Shown: positions 1 to 9,109, counted from the stretch's first letter. The stretch is 64,000 bases of DNA from G958295645 sp965242735 (GCA_965242735.1 OZ251497.1:496001-560000); one strand, 5' to 3'. Notes: generated by a model from the letters alone, not told the origin. Translations and numbers: made by a program.

Positions 1-529
1 CCGGGCGGCCCTCGGGCGGCGCCGACCTGTCCACCACGAACCCTCTGGAGAAGCTCGCTTCCGTGCCCAGGCCGTCGGGCGCCACGCGATGGCAGACGGT
101 GCACGACACGCCGTCGGCGGCCATCGCCGCGAATTCGCCGTCGTTCTCGGCGGGCAGGTGAGCGAAGACCCGGGCTCGGCGCCCTTCTTCCTGGGCCACT
201 GCGCTGGCCATCGGCATGTGGCATCGCGCGCACTGGGCCTCGATCTCGTCCGCCGCCTCCGGGTGGTCCATGATCTCGCGCCGGACCGCGGCCTGCCAAT
301 AGGGATCGCGCGCGCTGTTGGCCATCATCGACGCGCGCCAGTCGTGGCCGATCGAGACTCCCGTGCCGTCGCTGGCGGTCACGCCTTGGTGGCAGGCGAT
401 GCAACGGTCGGCGGTGGCGAACGGCGCCGACTCTTGGGCGGAAAGCCCGAAGGCGAGGCCAAGCCAAGCCAGCAACGCGCCTCCGAGGACTACCAAGCAG
501 ACGAAGCGGGCGGGGACGGCGCGCGCCAC
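1..529 (-). CDS. Multiheme c-type cytochrome, C-terminal part missing (window edge)
   Basis: The sequence shows a GTG-started frame on the minus strand that runs off the left edge of the window. About 30 N-terminal residues form a signal/anchor segment (hydrophobic run VCLVVLGGALLAWLGLAFG). Three CXXCH haem-binding motifs follow: CIACH near residue 43, CARCH near 100 and CTVCH near 143. The mature protein is therefore a periplasmic multihaem cytochrome that probably carries electrons; the partner is not visible. The start was chosen because GGGAGGG lies about a dozen bases upstream of this GTG and the signal peptide begins directly after it. It lies just downstream of the second cytochrome gene, probably in one operon. 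The real total haem number is unknown because the 3' end is outside the window. Confidence 0.82.
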   Translation of the reverse strand, partial: MARAVPARFVCLVVLGGALLAWLGLAFGLSAQESAPFATADRCIACHQGVTASDGTGVSIGHDWRASMMANSARDPYWQAAVRREIMDHPEAADEIEAQCARCHMPMASAVAQEEGRRARVFAHLPAENDGEFAAMAADGVSCTVCHRVAPDGLGTEASFSRGFVVDRSAPPEGRP

Positions 530-530
530 G

Positions 531-628
531 AGGCTACCAGCCCTCCCAGAAGCCGCCGTCGAACCAGTCCAGCAACACGAGGCTACCAGCCCTCCCAGAA
601 GCCGCCGTCGAACCAGTCCAGCAGCACG
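531..628. repeat. Tandem duplication, two 49-bp copies
   Basis: Copies at 531-579 and 580-628 differ at only one or two positions. The right-hand copy is the last 15 codons plus stop of the cytochrome c/barrel gene on the minus strand. The left-hand copy repeats that same coding end after the real stop codon, so the intergenic space between the two cytochrome genes is a dead copy of the upstream gene's tail. Confidence 0.95.
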
Positions 629-1857
629 TAGCTCACCAAGCGCACCCGACGACGACCGTCCGCGTCCGTCGTCAGGGGAACCAGCAAGCCGAAGTTGGCC
701 AGCACGTGCTGGCGGGTGTTCAAGGCGACCTGCAGCTGAGGCACGACGTCGGCCTGCGTTTCGGCCCCGTCGGCCCCGCCGCCCACGGCGCGGTCCGCCA
801 GCAGCTCCACCATCGGCGTCCACGACCGCCCCCAGACGCCGCTGGCGAAGCCGCGCCCCCAGACGAGACGGCCGTAGACGCGCGCGCTTCCTCCGCTGTG
901 CATCGGCACGCGCGCCCCCGCCTGCGCCTGGAGGAACGAGTCCTGGCCCACCAGCTGGCCGAAGTGCGCGAAGGCGGCCGCCGACGCGCCGCGGGGCTCC
1001 GCCGACTCCGGATCGGAGCCGGCCGGCAAGTGCAGGTCGCCCGACACGGACACGATCGAGCCCGACTCCGCGCTGTGGTACACGGCGTGCTTTACGCTGA
1101 ACTCCAGCTCGCCCAGCCTGCCTCCGCCGCCGCCGTCCTCCCTCCGGTTCCACTCGTAGGGAATCGCGACTTCCCATTGGCTCCTCGGCCCGAACCGCTG
1201 CTCGTAGACGAACTCCGCCGCGCCCTCTCCCGTGCCGTCCAAGCTGGCCGAGACCACCCACTCGTCCTCCGGGTACGCCTTGCCGGTGACCAGCGGGCGA
1301 GGCAGGTTGAGTTCGCCGCGGGGCCAGGCGGTGTCCGTGCACATCGTGCGGATGTAGTTCATGACGCGCTGGAGCTGCTCCGGCGCGAGCGCGCTCCCGA
1401 AGGCCGGCATCATCTCGCTGAACCCCCGGACGGGCCCTCCCTCGTGGGCCACCGCGATCCAGTCCGCGTCGGGCTCCCGAGCGGCGAAGTCGCAGTCCGT
1501 GAAGTCGGGCATCTCCTCCTCGAACGCGAGAAGAGCCGGATCGGTCCCGCGCCCGTCCGCTCCGTGGCAGTTGGCGCACGACGCCTGGTAGAGGACGTCT
1601 CCGGGCGCGGACGCCAAGTCGGCGGGCGCCTGCGCGTGGAGAACCGGCGCCGAAAGGGCGGCGGCGGCCAAGGTGCGCAGAGACAGCTTGGCGAGCGGCG
1701 GTGCCGGGCGCGGCGCATGACCCCGTTCCGGGTTGTGCCAGTCTCGTCGGGACGCGTAGTCATGCGTCCGGAGGCCGGCTCGGATCGCGGGCCGCCACGG
1801 AGCCGCCGTTGGCCGGCCTCGCTCCCTTGAAGCTGGAAGGATCGGGGTCTTCGGCAT
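583..1857 (-). CDS. Secreted c-type cytochrome fused to a beta-rich (porin-like) domain
   Basis: The protein has up to 424 residues with one haem motif (CANCH) shortly after a signal-peptide-like segment (LAAAALSAPVLHAQ), followed by a monohaem cytochrome c domain with Met-containing motifs (EMMPAFG). The C-terminal 220 residues are rich in alternating aromatic/polar strands and end in a Trp, as outer-membrane barrel or porin-like proteins often do. A role in periplasmic or outer-membrane electron transfer is inferred. The start is uncertain: the only ATG in frame (1857) puts about 50 Arg/Pro-rich residues ahead of the signal peptide, which is odd, so the true start may be a non-ATG codon further in. 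It probably forms an operon with the multihaem cytochrome downstream. Confidence 0.72.
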   Translation of the reverse strand: MPKTPILPASRERGRPTAAPWRPAIRAGLRTHDYASRRDWHNPERGHAPRPAPPLAKLSLRTLAAAALSAPVLHAQAPADLASAPGDVLYQASCANCHGADGRGTDPALLAFEEEMPDFTDCDFAAREPDADWIAVAHEGGPVRGFSEMMPAFGSALAPEQLQRVMNYIRTMCTDTAWPRGELNLPRPLVTGKAYPEDEWVVSASLDGTGEGAAEFVYEQRFGPRSQWEVAIPYEWNRREDGGGGGRLGELEFSVKHAVYHSAESGSIVSVSGDLHLPAGSDPESAEPRGASAAAFAHFGQLVGQDSFLQAQAGARVPMHSGGSARVYGRLVWGRGFASGVWGRSWTPMVELLADRAVGGGADGAETQADVVPQLQVALNTRQHVLANFGLLVPLTTDADGRRRVRLVSYVLLDWFDGGFWEGW

Positions 1858-2119
1858 GGTTGCACGGCAAGATGGCCGTGTCTTCTCGGACGCGCAAGGC
1901 GGCGGCTCTGGGTCCGCCCGCCTTGCGGGCGCGGCGCCCGGCCACGGCCGAGCGTCGCTCCGCCGGCAGGCCGAGGCTGCGAGACGTCCCGCTCAGCCAT
2001 GGAAGCGTCCCGGCCTGGACGCGAGCTTGCTCCAACGCCGGGAATGGGTCCGGACGACGGACCACGTGGCGCACCACCCGCAGTTTGAGCCGGAACGAAC
2101 CTCTTGCTAACTTGACGCC

Positions 2120-4708
2120 ATGCCCGATGCTCAACGCCAGTGGGATGCCGCCGTCGGCCCGGTCGTGACCGCGCCGGAGAGAGGAGCGGGAACGGCGAGC
2201 GGTGCCGTCGGCATCGCCAACAGTCTGTTGGCACGTGCCGCGGTCGTTCGCAACGCGGCGCGGACGAGCCTGGACGCACGCCGCAAAGAAGAGTTGGGCC
2301 AGTACTTCACGCCCGTTTGGGTTGCGCAGTTGATGGCGTCCATGATCGAGGACCAAGTTGATGGCGAGCACATGCGCATCCTCGACCCCGGTGCCGGCGC
2401 GGGAACCTTGTTTGCAGCCTACGTCGCCCGCTGTTTGGTGTCCGCACAGCCACCGGCGTCCATCTCGGTCACGGCCTTCGAGATCGATCGTGCGCTGATG
2501 CCATTTCTGGAGATGAGCGCGCACGCTGTTCGGCGAGCTTGTCATGCTCGCGCCGTGGAATGCCATGTCAAACTTCGTGCGCGAGACTTTGCCGCGTGGG
2601 CATCCGGAGACGGGTTCGGCAGCATCTTCGGCCACAGCCCCCGCTTCGACGCGGCCATTCTCAATCCTCCGTACAAGAAGCTGGCATCCGATTCCGGCCT
2701 TCGGGCGCGTCTCGACACCCTGGGTTTCGCCGCTCCCAACCTGTACGCCGCCTTCCTTGGCTTGGCCGTGCACGTCGTCAAGCCGGGAGGCGCCGTTGTT
2801 GCGATTGTGCCCCGGAGCTTTTGCAATGGACCGTACTTCAAGCGTTTTCGACGCCATCTCTTTGCATCTGCGGCGATTTGGCGCGTTCATTTGTTTTCCA
2901 GGAGAGACCGGGCATTCAAGCAGGATGCCGTCCTCCAGGAGAACGTGGTGCTCGCCTTGCGGCTCCGACCGTCGCAGAGTCGGAGCATACACCTGTCGTT
3001 CAACGATGGCATGGAAGAAGATCCGATCTGGTCTCGGGAAGCGCGACGAGACGAAATTGTGCACGACGACGACGACGATTTCGTCGTGCGTCTCCCCTCC
3101 GACCGTTGGGGACGTCGGCTGGCCCGGAGCGTCGGTCGGCTTCCAAGTTCGTTGAGGGAACAAGGCCTTGAAGTGTCCACGGGACGCGTGGTCGGTTTTC
3201 GGCTGCGAGATCATTTTGCGCCGCTCGACGGACCCTCGGCATCGGCGCCTCTCCTTCATCCGGCCAACTTCAGGGATTTGCGCGTGCACTGGCCCGTGCG
3301 CGGCAACAAGCCTCAAGCGCTTGCGCTCTCCGACAAGACGAAGGACATGATGATTCCGTCCGGATGGTACGTGGTCACCAAACGGTTCACGACAAAGGAA
3401 GAAGCTCGCCGCGTGGTTGCCTCGATCGTCGACCCGTCCCGAATTCCGGCCGACTACATCGCTTTGGAAAACCACCTGAACTATTTCCACCGGCGCGGCG
3501 GACCCCTCAAACGCGTCCATGCCCTTGGCTTGGCCACCTTCCTCAACAGTACGTGGATCGACAGCTACTTCCGACAATTCTCTGGCCACACCCAGGTCAA
3601 CGCCGCCGACCTTCGGAAGTTGCGATATCCCGACTCGGCCAGCTTGAGCCGCTTGGGCGCCGCACTGGAAAAGCCGCTGATGGGCCAAGAAGCCGACAAC
3701 GCCATACGCACCCATTGCAAGGAGGCTCAAGACATGCCCGAGCCCAACTATGCCCAGGACAGAATTGACGAAGCCGTAGCGGTACTCCGAGCCTTGGGAT
3801 TGCCCAAAGGTCAGCAGAACGAGCGTTCGGCCCTCGCGCTGCTGGCGCTCCTGAGGTTGCAACCCAACGACTCCTGGGAAGACGCTTCGAAGCCGCTTCT
3901 GGGCGTCATGCCCATCATGGAGTGGACGTCAGAGCACTATGGACGCACATACGCTCCCAACACAAGGGAGACGTTCAGGCGCTTTACGCTGCACCAGTTC
4001 GTGGACGCGGGCGTCGTCCTGCCCAATCCAGACCAGCCGGATCGGCCGGTCAACAGCCCCAAGTACTGCTACCAGATTGAAGGAGAGGCTCTCGCGCTTC
4101 TCAAGACATTCGGCACCAAGGAGTGGGCGCGGGCATTGACACGCTACCAGAAGCAGCATGAATCGCTCAAAGTTCGCTACGCACAACTCCGACGGATGAC
4201 CAAGATCCCCTTGGTGCTCAAGAACGGCATCGAGATCAAGCTTACCCCGGGTGGGCAAACCGATCTTGTGCGTTTGGTAATCGAGGAATTTTGTCCTCGC
4301 TTCGTTGCGGGTGGAGAACCGGTTCACGTTGGCGATGCGGGTGACAAGTGGGCTTTTCTCGACCAACCGCTTGCCGCCGAGCTGGGGATCGACATGGACC
4401 GGCACGGGAAGATGCCGGACGTAATCGTGTACGACCGGGCGCGGGACTGGCTCTTCCTGGTCGAGGCGGTTACTAGCCATGGACCCGTAGACGCCAAGCG
4501 CCGAGCCGAACTGAGTGCCTTGCTGGCTGGTGCAAGGCCCGGGCTGGTCTTTGTGACGGCCTTCCTCGACCGCCGGTCGTTCATCAAGTACGCGACCGAG
4601 ATCGCCTGGCGCACCGAGGTGTGGATAGCCGATTCGCCCGACCATCTCCTTCACTTTGACGGAGAACGGTTCCTGGGCCCGTACGACGACACGAAGGACG
4701 GACGCTAG
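2120..4708 (+). CDS. Single-chain restriction-modification enzyme: N6-adenine methyltransferase + BsuBI/PstI-type nuclease
   Basis: The 862-residue protein combines modification and restriction. The N-terminal half is an Eco57I/Class-I adenine methyltransferase: QYFTP near residue 61 (motif X), DPGAGAGTL near 89 (SAM-binding motif I) and NPPY near 182 (catalytic motif IV). The C-terminal 130 residues match the BsuBI/PstI restriction domain, with PDVIVYD near 766 and LFLVEAV near 778 giving the D...ExV metal-binding core, followed by SHGP. In classical PstI/BsuBI systems methylase and nuclease are separate genes, so here they appear fused; a middle segment (residues about 520-730) resembles the helical N-terminal part of the nuclease subunit. 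Recognition of a PstI-like site is family inference only. It is transcribed alone, with no good Shine-Dalgarno before the ATG, so it may be leaderless. Confidence 0.88.
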   Translation: MPDAQRQWDAAVGPVVTAPERGAGTASGAVGIANSLLARAAVVRNAARTSLDARRKEELGQYFTPVWVAQLMASMIEDQVDGEHMRILDPGAGAGTLFAAYVARCLVSAQPPASISVTAFEIDRALMPFLEMSAHAVRRACHARAVECHVKLRARDFAAWASGDGFGSIFGHSPRFDAAILNPPYKKLASDSGLRARLDTLGFAAPNLYAAFLGLAVHVVKPGGAVVAIVPRSFCNGPYFKRFRRHLFASAAIWRVHLFSRRDRAFKQDAVLQENVVLALRLRPSQSRSIHLSFNDGMEEDPIWSREARRDEIVHDDDDDFVVRLPSDRWGRRLARSVGRLPSSLREQGLEVSTGRVVGFRLRDHFAPLDGPSASAPLLHPANFRDLRVHWPVRGNKPQALALSDKTKDMMIPSGWYVVTKRFTTKEEARRVVASIVDPSRIPADYIALENHLNYFHRRGGPLKRVHALGLATFLNSTWIDSYFRQFSGHTQVNAADLRKLRYPDSASLSRLGAALEKPLMGQEADNAIRTHCKEAQDMPEPNYAQDRIDEAVAVLRALGLPKGQQNERSALALLALLRLQPNDSWEDASKPLLGVMPIMEWTSEHYGRTYAPNTRETFRRFTLHQFVDAGVVLPNPDQPDRPVNSPKYCYQIEGEALALLKTFGTKEWARALTRYQKQHESLKVRYAQLRRMTKIPLVLKNGIEIKLTPGGQTDLVRLVIEEFCPRFVAGGEPVHVGDAGDKWAFLDQPLAAELGIDMDRHGKMPDVIVYDRARDWLFLVEAVTSHGPVDAKRRAELSALLAGARPGLVFVTAFLDRRSFIKYATEIAWRTEVWIADSPDHLLHFDGERFLGPYDDTKDGR

Positions 4709-4771
4709 ATGGCGGCGGCCAAGTGGAGCCCCAGGCCGGGGCGGACGGATTGGACCCGGACTCGGCCTCGC
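4709..4771 (+). pseudogene. Relic resembling the 5' end of the DASS transporter gene
   Basis: From the ATG directly after the restriction-modification stop codon, about 60 bases align at roughly 80% identity with the first codons of the transporter gene at 16673, including an exact 17-base block. The frame shifts within the block and hits stop codons, so this is debris of a duplicated gene start and not a gene. Confidence 0.6.
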
Positions 4772-4862
4772 CGTCGCGCCTTGCTTGACGCGCCGCGCTC
4801 GCCACGGGCACGCTCACCGAAGGCCGGCCCCGCGGTTCCGCGCGGTTGCCGTCGCACCCTTC

Positions 4863-4911
4863 TTGACGCGCCGCTCGCCACGCCGCACTTTGTTCGGTAG
4901 CCGAACAAAGT
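4863..4911 (+). promoter_or_regulatory. Promoter with overlapping operator palindrome (glucan operon 1)
   Basis: A -35 box TTGACG (4863-4868), a 17-bp spacer and a -10-like CACTTT (4886-4891) are overlapped by a perfect inverted repeat: arms ACTTTGTTCGG (4887-4897) and CCGAACAAAGT (4901-4911) around TAG. The palindrome would be centred on the transcription start, a classic repressor position. The same arrangement is found before the GH2/GH3 operon, in both cases about 76 bases from the start codon. The ROK repressor two genes down is the likely binder (inference). Confidence 0.75.
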
Positions 4912-4987
4912 AGGGAGCGGCTGTCCGGCGCGGGCGAGACGCGTCCGTCGCCACGGGCCGTTTCCGGGCAAGAACCGGAGTGGAACC

Positions 4988-6886
4988 ATGACTTGGAGAC
5001 CGACCCCCCGCGCGCTCGTCGCCGTCCCCGCCGCCCTTCTCCTGGCCAGCGCCGGCTGCACCAGGGACCTCGGAGTGCTCGACCCCGCGACGCATCCGCC
5101 CGAGGCCGCCGTCTTCATCGACGGCTTCGCGCCCGGCGTCCAGTACTCGGCGTTCGGGGGCTCCAAGACCGACGCCTTGGACATCGAGCGCGACAATCCC
5201 TTCCGCGGGACGGCGGCGCTCAAGTTCACGGTGCCCGGTCCGGGCGACCCCGCCGGCGGCTACGCGGGCGGCGCGTTCTTCTCGGTCGCGCCGCGCGACC
5301 TGACCGGCTTCGACGCGCTCACCTTCTGGGCCCGCGCCAGCACGTCGGCCACCGTGAACACGGTCGGGCTGGGCAACGACGCCAGCGGCGCGTCGAGGTT
5401 CACCGCCGAGCTGGCCGGACTGCCGGTGTCGACGACGTGGACCAAGTACGCCGTCCCCATCCCCCTGGCGTCCAAGCTGGGCGCCGAGAGGGGGCTGTTC
5501 TTCATGGCGGAAGGGTCGGAGCATCCCGTCGGATACGACTTGTGGTTCGACGACGTCCAGTTCGAGCGGACCGGTGGCGTGATCAATCCACGGCCGGCCA
5601 TTGCTTCGCGCACCGTCGCCGGCGAGGTCGGCTCGTCGCTGAGCGTGGGCGGCACGCAGGTCACCTTCGACGCGTCCGGCGCCGACCGCACCGTGCTCGC
5701 GTCGCCCGCCTACTTCACGTTCGCCTCGTCGGATCCGGCGGTGGCGGCCGTGGACGAGGCCGGGGGCATCCAGCTCGTGGGGCCGGGGTCCGCCCAGATC
5801 ACGGCCCAACTGGGCTCGACGCCCGCCGCGGGCGCCGTGACCGTCAACGTGTCCGCGCCCCCCGGCGGCCCGCCGCCGGCGCCCGTGCATCCCCCCAAGG
5901 ACGTCGTCTCCCTGTTCAGCGGCGCCTACGACGACGTGCCGGTGGACACGTGGTCCGCCCCGTGGGACCAAGCGGACGTCGAGGACGTGCAGATCGGCGG
6001 CGAGACCGTCAAGAAGTACACCAATCTGGCGTTCGCCGGCATCGAGTTCACGTCGAACCCCGTGAACGCCTCGGCCATGACCGGCTTCCACCTCGATCTC
6101 TGGACCTCCGACGCGTCGGCCTTCCGGATCAAGCTGGTCGACTTCGGCGCCAACGGCGTCTTCGGAGGCGGCGACGACTCCGAGCACGAGCTGACGCTGA
6201 ACACGGGCTCCACGCCGCCCATCGCCACGGGAACGTGGAACAGCCTCGACGTCCCGCTGTCGGCCTTCGCGGGCTTGGCGGCGCGTGCCAACTTGGCCCA
6301 GCTGATCATTTCGGGCGCCAGTCCGACCGTCTACTTGGCCAACGTGTACTTCTTCAAGACGACGCCGGACGCGCCCACGGAACCCGCGCCGCCGCCCGCG
6401 CACGCGGCCGAGAACGTGATTTCGCTCTTCAGCGACGCGTACGAGGACCGGACCGTGGACACGTGGTCCGCCGTGTGGGACCAGGCGGACGTCGAGGACG
6501 TGCAGATCGCCGGCGACGCCGCCAAGAAGTACACCAACTTGGTCTTCGCCGGCATCGAGTTCACGTCGCAGCCGGTCGACGCTACCGCGATGACGCACTT
6601 TCGCATCGACGTGTGGACGCCGGACCCGACCGACCCGCCCGCCAACCTGCGCTTCAAGCTGGTGGACTTCGGGGCCGACGGGGTGTTCGGCGGAGGCGAC
6701 GACGTGGAGCACGAAGTGGTGGTGGACGCCGGGTCCGCTCCTCCGCTGGCGACGGCGGCGTGGGTCAGCTACGACATCCCTCTCGCGGAGTTCGCGAACC
6801 TCGCGACGCGGGCCGCGCTGGCGCAGCTGATCCTCGTGGGCGCGCCCAACACGGTGTACGTGGACAACGTCTACCTGCACAATTAG
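4988..6886 (+). CDS. Surface lipoprotein with carbohydrate-binding-like domains and Ig-like domain
   Basis: The 632-residue protein begins with a lipoprotein signal (LASAGC lipobox near residue 23). Next come a beta-sandwich resembling a carbohydrate-binding module (residues about 40-200), a Big2-like Ig domain (about 210-300) and two tandem beta-sandwich repeats of about 171 residues (about 306-457 and 477-632) that begin with V(I/V)SLFS and end with VDNVYLHN-type strands. No catalytic motif is seen, so a glucan-binding role at the cell surface is inferred. The start is an ATG with GGAG about 8 bases upstream. It is the first gene of the ROK/GH16/permease operon and lies 76 bases behind the palindromic operator. 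Its repeats are related (clearly diverged) to the domain inserted in the permease downstream. Confidence 0.82.
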   Translation: MTWRPTPRALVAVPAALLLASAGCTRDLGVLDPATHPPEAAVFIDGFAPGVQYSAFGGSKTDALDIERDNPFRGTAALKFTVPGPGDPAGGYAGGAFFSVAPRDLTGFDALTFWARASTSATVNTVGLGNDASGASRFTAELAGLPVSTTWTKYAVPIPLASKLGAERGLFFMAEGSEHPVGYDLWFDDVQFERTGGVINPRPAIASRTVAGEVGSSLSVGGTQVTFDASGADRTVLASPAYFTFASSDPAVAAVDEAGGIQLVGPGSAQITAQLGSTPAAGAVTVNVSAPPGGPPPAPVHPPKDVVSLFSGAYDDVPVDTWSAPWDQADVEDVQIGGETVKKYTNLAFAGIEFTSNPVNASAMTGFHLDLWTSDASAFRIKLVDFGANGVFGGGDDSEHELTLNTGSTPPIATGTWNSLDVPLSAFAGLAARANLAQLIISGASPTVYLANVYFFKTTPDAPTEPAPPPAHAAENVISLFSDAYEDRTVDTWSAVWDQADVEDVQIAGDAAKKYTNLVFAGIEFTSQPVDATAMTHFRIDVWTPDPTDPPANLRFKLVDFGADGVFGGGDDVEHEVVVDAGSAPPLATAAWVSYDIPLAEFANLATRAALAQLILVGAPNTVYVDNVYLHN

Positions 6887-6902
6887 CGGGAGCGGCGAGT
6901 CG

Positions 6903-8150
6903 GTGCGGGAACCTCCGCCCGCGGGCCGCGAAGGCGGCGTCCGAACGCGCACCTCGGCCGGCCGGCCGGGCTTGGCCGGCGCGGTGCTGCAGATCGTCTG
7001 GGAGCACAAGACCATCTCGCGGGCCGAGATCGCCCGCCTGACCGGGCGGTCGCGCTCCACCATCTCCGAAGTGGTCGCCGACCTGCTTCGGACGGGACTG
7101 GTGCGCGAAGCGGGCGCCGGCCGCAGCCGGGGCGGGCGCCGCCCGGTGATCCTGGAGTTCCGCGACCAGGCCCACGTGATTCTGGGGGTGGACGTGGGCG
7201 CCACGCACGTGTCGGTCGTCCTGACCGACTTGCGAGGGCGGACGCTGGCTTGGCGGGACCGAAGCCACGACGTGCGGGGCGACCCGGAGGGCGCCGTGGC
7301 GCTGCTGTTCGAGCTGTGCGGAGAGTGCTTGGCGGATTGGCGCCCGCAGCCGGACGCGCTGCTGGGCATCGGCGTCGGGCTCCCCAGCCCGGTCGACCCG
7401 GCGAACCCCGGCCGCATGTCTCCGCGCGTGTTTCCCGCATGGCGCGGGCGCAACGTGTTCGCCGGACTCCGGGAGAGATTCGGCGTTCCGGTGTACGCCG
7501 AGAACGACGCCAACTTGGGCGCGGTCGCCGAGCAGTGGTGGGGCAAGGCGGCCGGATCGGACAACTTCATGTACGTGAAGGCCGGCACCGGCGTGGGCGC
7601 CGGCATCGTGCTCGGCGGGGAGATGTTCCGGGGAGCGACCGGCGTCGCCGGCGAACTCGGCCACATCGTCGTGGACGGATCCGGCCCGCCGTGCGTCTGC
7701 GGGAGCCGCGGCTGCCTGGCGACGTTCGTGGGGGCGCGGGCGCTCGCGGCGCGCGTCAAGTCCCTGTCGCGACGCTACCCGGACAGCGCGCTGGCCGGAA
7801 CCGAACCCGGCATCGCCGCCATCGAGAAGGCGGCCATTGCCGGCGATCCGCTCGCCTTGGCCGTGGCCAGCGAAGCGGCGGACTACCTCGGCACCGCGCT
7901 GGCCGGAGTCGTGAACTTGATGAACCTCGGTTCGATCGTCGTCGGCGGCAGCCTCGGACGCCTCGGCGAACGCCTCCTGGTTCCGCTTCGCGAATCGGTG
8001 TTTTCGCGGACGCTGGTCGATTCCGCGGCCGCGTGCACCATCGAGACGAGCAGCCTCGGCGCCCAATCGGTGGCTCTCGGAGCGGCCACGCAGGTGCTCG
8101 TGGCCGCGCTCGCCGACCCCCGCCTCTTCCCCGGAGCGAAGTCGCGATGA
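6903..8150 (+). CDS. ROK-family transcriptional repressor (NagC/Mlc/XylR type)
   Basis: The 415-residue protein has an N-terminal winged helix-turn-helix (residues about 25-85, with SRAEIARLTGRSRSTIS) followed by an actin-fold ROK domain. The phosphate-binding DXGXT-like motif is VDVGATH (about 98), the substrate loop is NDAN, and the zinc site is GHIVV...CVCGSRGCL (about 255-280). In this family the protein releases DNA when sugar or sugar phosphate binds. Residue CLA replaces the usual CLE after the zinc motif. It starts at GTG with GGAG upstream, 16 bases behind the lipoprotein gene, and its stop overlaps the GH16 start (ATGA). It is the obvious candidate to bind the two identical palindromes at 4887 and 16421. 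Confidence 0.9.
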   Translation: MREPPPAGREGGVRTRTSAGRPGLAGAVLQIVWEHKTISRAEIARLTGRSRSTISEVVADLLRTGLVREAGAGRSRGGRRPVILEFRDQAHVILGVDVGATHVSVVLTDLRGRTLAWRDRSHDVRGDPEGAVALLFELCGECLADWRPQPDALLGIGVGLPSPVDPANPGRMSPRVFPAWRGRNVFAGLRERFGVPVYAENDANLGAVAEQWWGKAAGSDNFMYVKAGTGVGAGIVLGGEMFRGATGVAGELGHIVVDGSGPPCVCGSRGCLATFVGARALAARVKSLSRRYPDSALAGTEPGIAAIEKAAIAGDPLALAVASEAADYLGTALAGVVNLMNLGSIVVGGSLGRLGERLLVPLRESVFSRTLVDSAAACTIETSSLGAQSVALGAATQVLVAALADPRLFPGAKSR

Positions 8151-9034
8151 ACGTCGTTCTCTTCCGTCGCCGGGCGCGCGTCCCGCAAGACGCCGCCGTC
8201 GCCGTCCGCGGCGGTCCGACGTCTCCGAAGCGGGTCGCCGTCGCCGCTCGCCTCGTCCTCGGGCTGGCGCTGGCGGCGGTCGCGGCCGGTTGTCGGGGCG
8301 ACGACGATCCGCCGCGTTGGCGCTTGGTCTGGGAAGACGAGTTCGAGGGACCCGCCGGTGCGCTGCCCGACCCGCGGCGCTGGACGTTCGACGTGGGCGA
8401 GGACTGGGGCAACGCGCAGCTCGAGTACGACACGGACCGCGCCGAGAACGCGTCGCTGAACGGGCAGGGCGCCTTGGCCATCACCGCGCGGCGGGAGTCC
8501 TACATGGGGCGGCGCTACACGTCCGCCCGCATCAAGACGCAGGGGCTCTTCGAGCAGTCGGGCGGGCGGTTCGAGGCCCGCATCCGCTTGCCGTCCGGGC
8601 AGGGCCTGTGGCCGGCGTTCTGGCTCCTCGGCGCCGACATCGAGGCGGTGGGGTGGCCGCAGTGCGGCGAGATCGACGTGATGGAGTACCGAGGCCAGGA
8701 GCCGTCGGTGGTCCACGGAAGCCTGCATGGTCCGGGATACTCGGCCGGCGCCGCCGAGACGAGCCGCTACGTCCTTTCGGGCGCGCGCTTCGACACGGAC
8801 TTCCACGTCTTCGCCGTCGAGTGGACCCGCGCGGGCGTCGAATGGTTCGTCGACGGCGAACGCTACAAGGTTGTTCGGCGCGAGGACGTGCCAGGCGAGT
8901 GGGTCTTCGACGGTCCCTTCTTCATCCTCCTCAACGTCGCCGTGGGCGGGAACTTCGTCGGCCCGCCCAACGACGCCACGAGGTTTCCGCAATCGATGTT
9001 GGTGGACTGGGTCCGCGTGCACAGCGCCGGGTAG
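8147..9034 (+). CDS. GH16 beta-glucanase lipoprotein (laminarinase-like)
   Basis: The 295-residue protein has a lipoprotein signal with lipobox ending at Cys49 and a GH16 jelly roll. The catalytic signature GEIDVMEY (about 174-181) supplies the nucleophile E175, the helper D177 and the acid/base E180. WPAFWLL and the C-terminal LVDWVRVH strand are typical of the family. GH16 enzymes with this motif cut beta-1,3 or mixed beta-1,3/1,4 glucans with retention; endo-attack on laminarin at the outer surface is inferred. The ATG overlaps the ROK stop codon by four bases, so translation is coupled. The substrate within GH16 cannot be fixed by eye. Confidence 0.92.
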   Translation: MNVVLFRRRARVPQDAAVAVRGGPTSPKRVAVAARLVLGLALAAVAAGCRGDDDPPRWRLVWEDEFEGPAGALPDPRRWTFDVGEDWGNAQLEYDTDRAENASLNGQGALAITARRESYMGRRYTSARIKTQGLFEQSGGRFEARIRLPSGQGLWPAFWLLGADIEAVGWPQCGEIDVMEYRGQEPSVVHGSLHGPGYSAGAAETSRYVLSGARFDTDFHVFAVEWTRAGVEWFVDGERYKVVRREDVPGEWVFDGPFFILLNVAVGGNFVGPPNDATRFPQSMLVDWVRVHSAG

Positions 9035-9109
9035 CCAGGCGAGGGGCCGGGCGCGACGCGGCGCCCGCGCGGGTCCTGTCCGGCGTCCCGCAACCAAGGA
9101 AAGCAAGCC

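Noticed and set aside
1858..2119. Small gene in the gap before the restriction-modification enzyme
   Set aside because: The 84-codon frame at 1856-2110 has no ribosome site and an unnatural composition; only a short GC hairpin (CGCCCGC/GCGGGCG) is visible.
1410..2279. Arg/Pro-rich frame on the minus strand overlapping the cytochrome gene
   Set aside because: Composition typical of a GC-rich shadow; the haem motif lies in the other frame.
4814..7759. 981-codon open frame on the minus strand
   Set aside because: It is antisense to the lipoprotein and ROK genes, His/Arg/Gly-rich and without any domain; long antisense frames are expected at this GC content.
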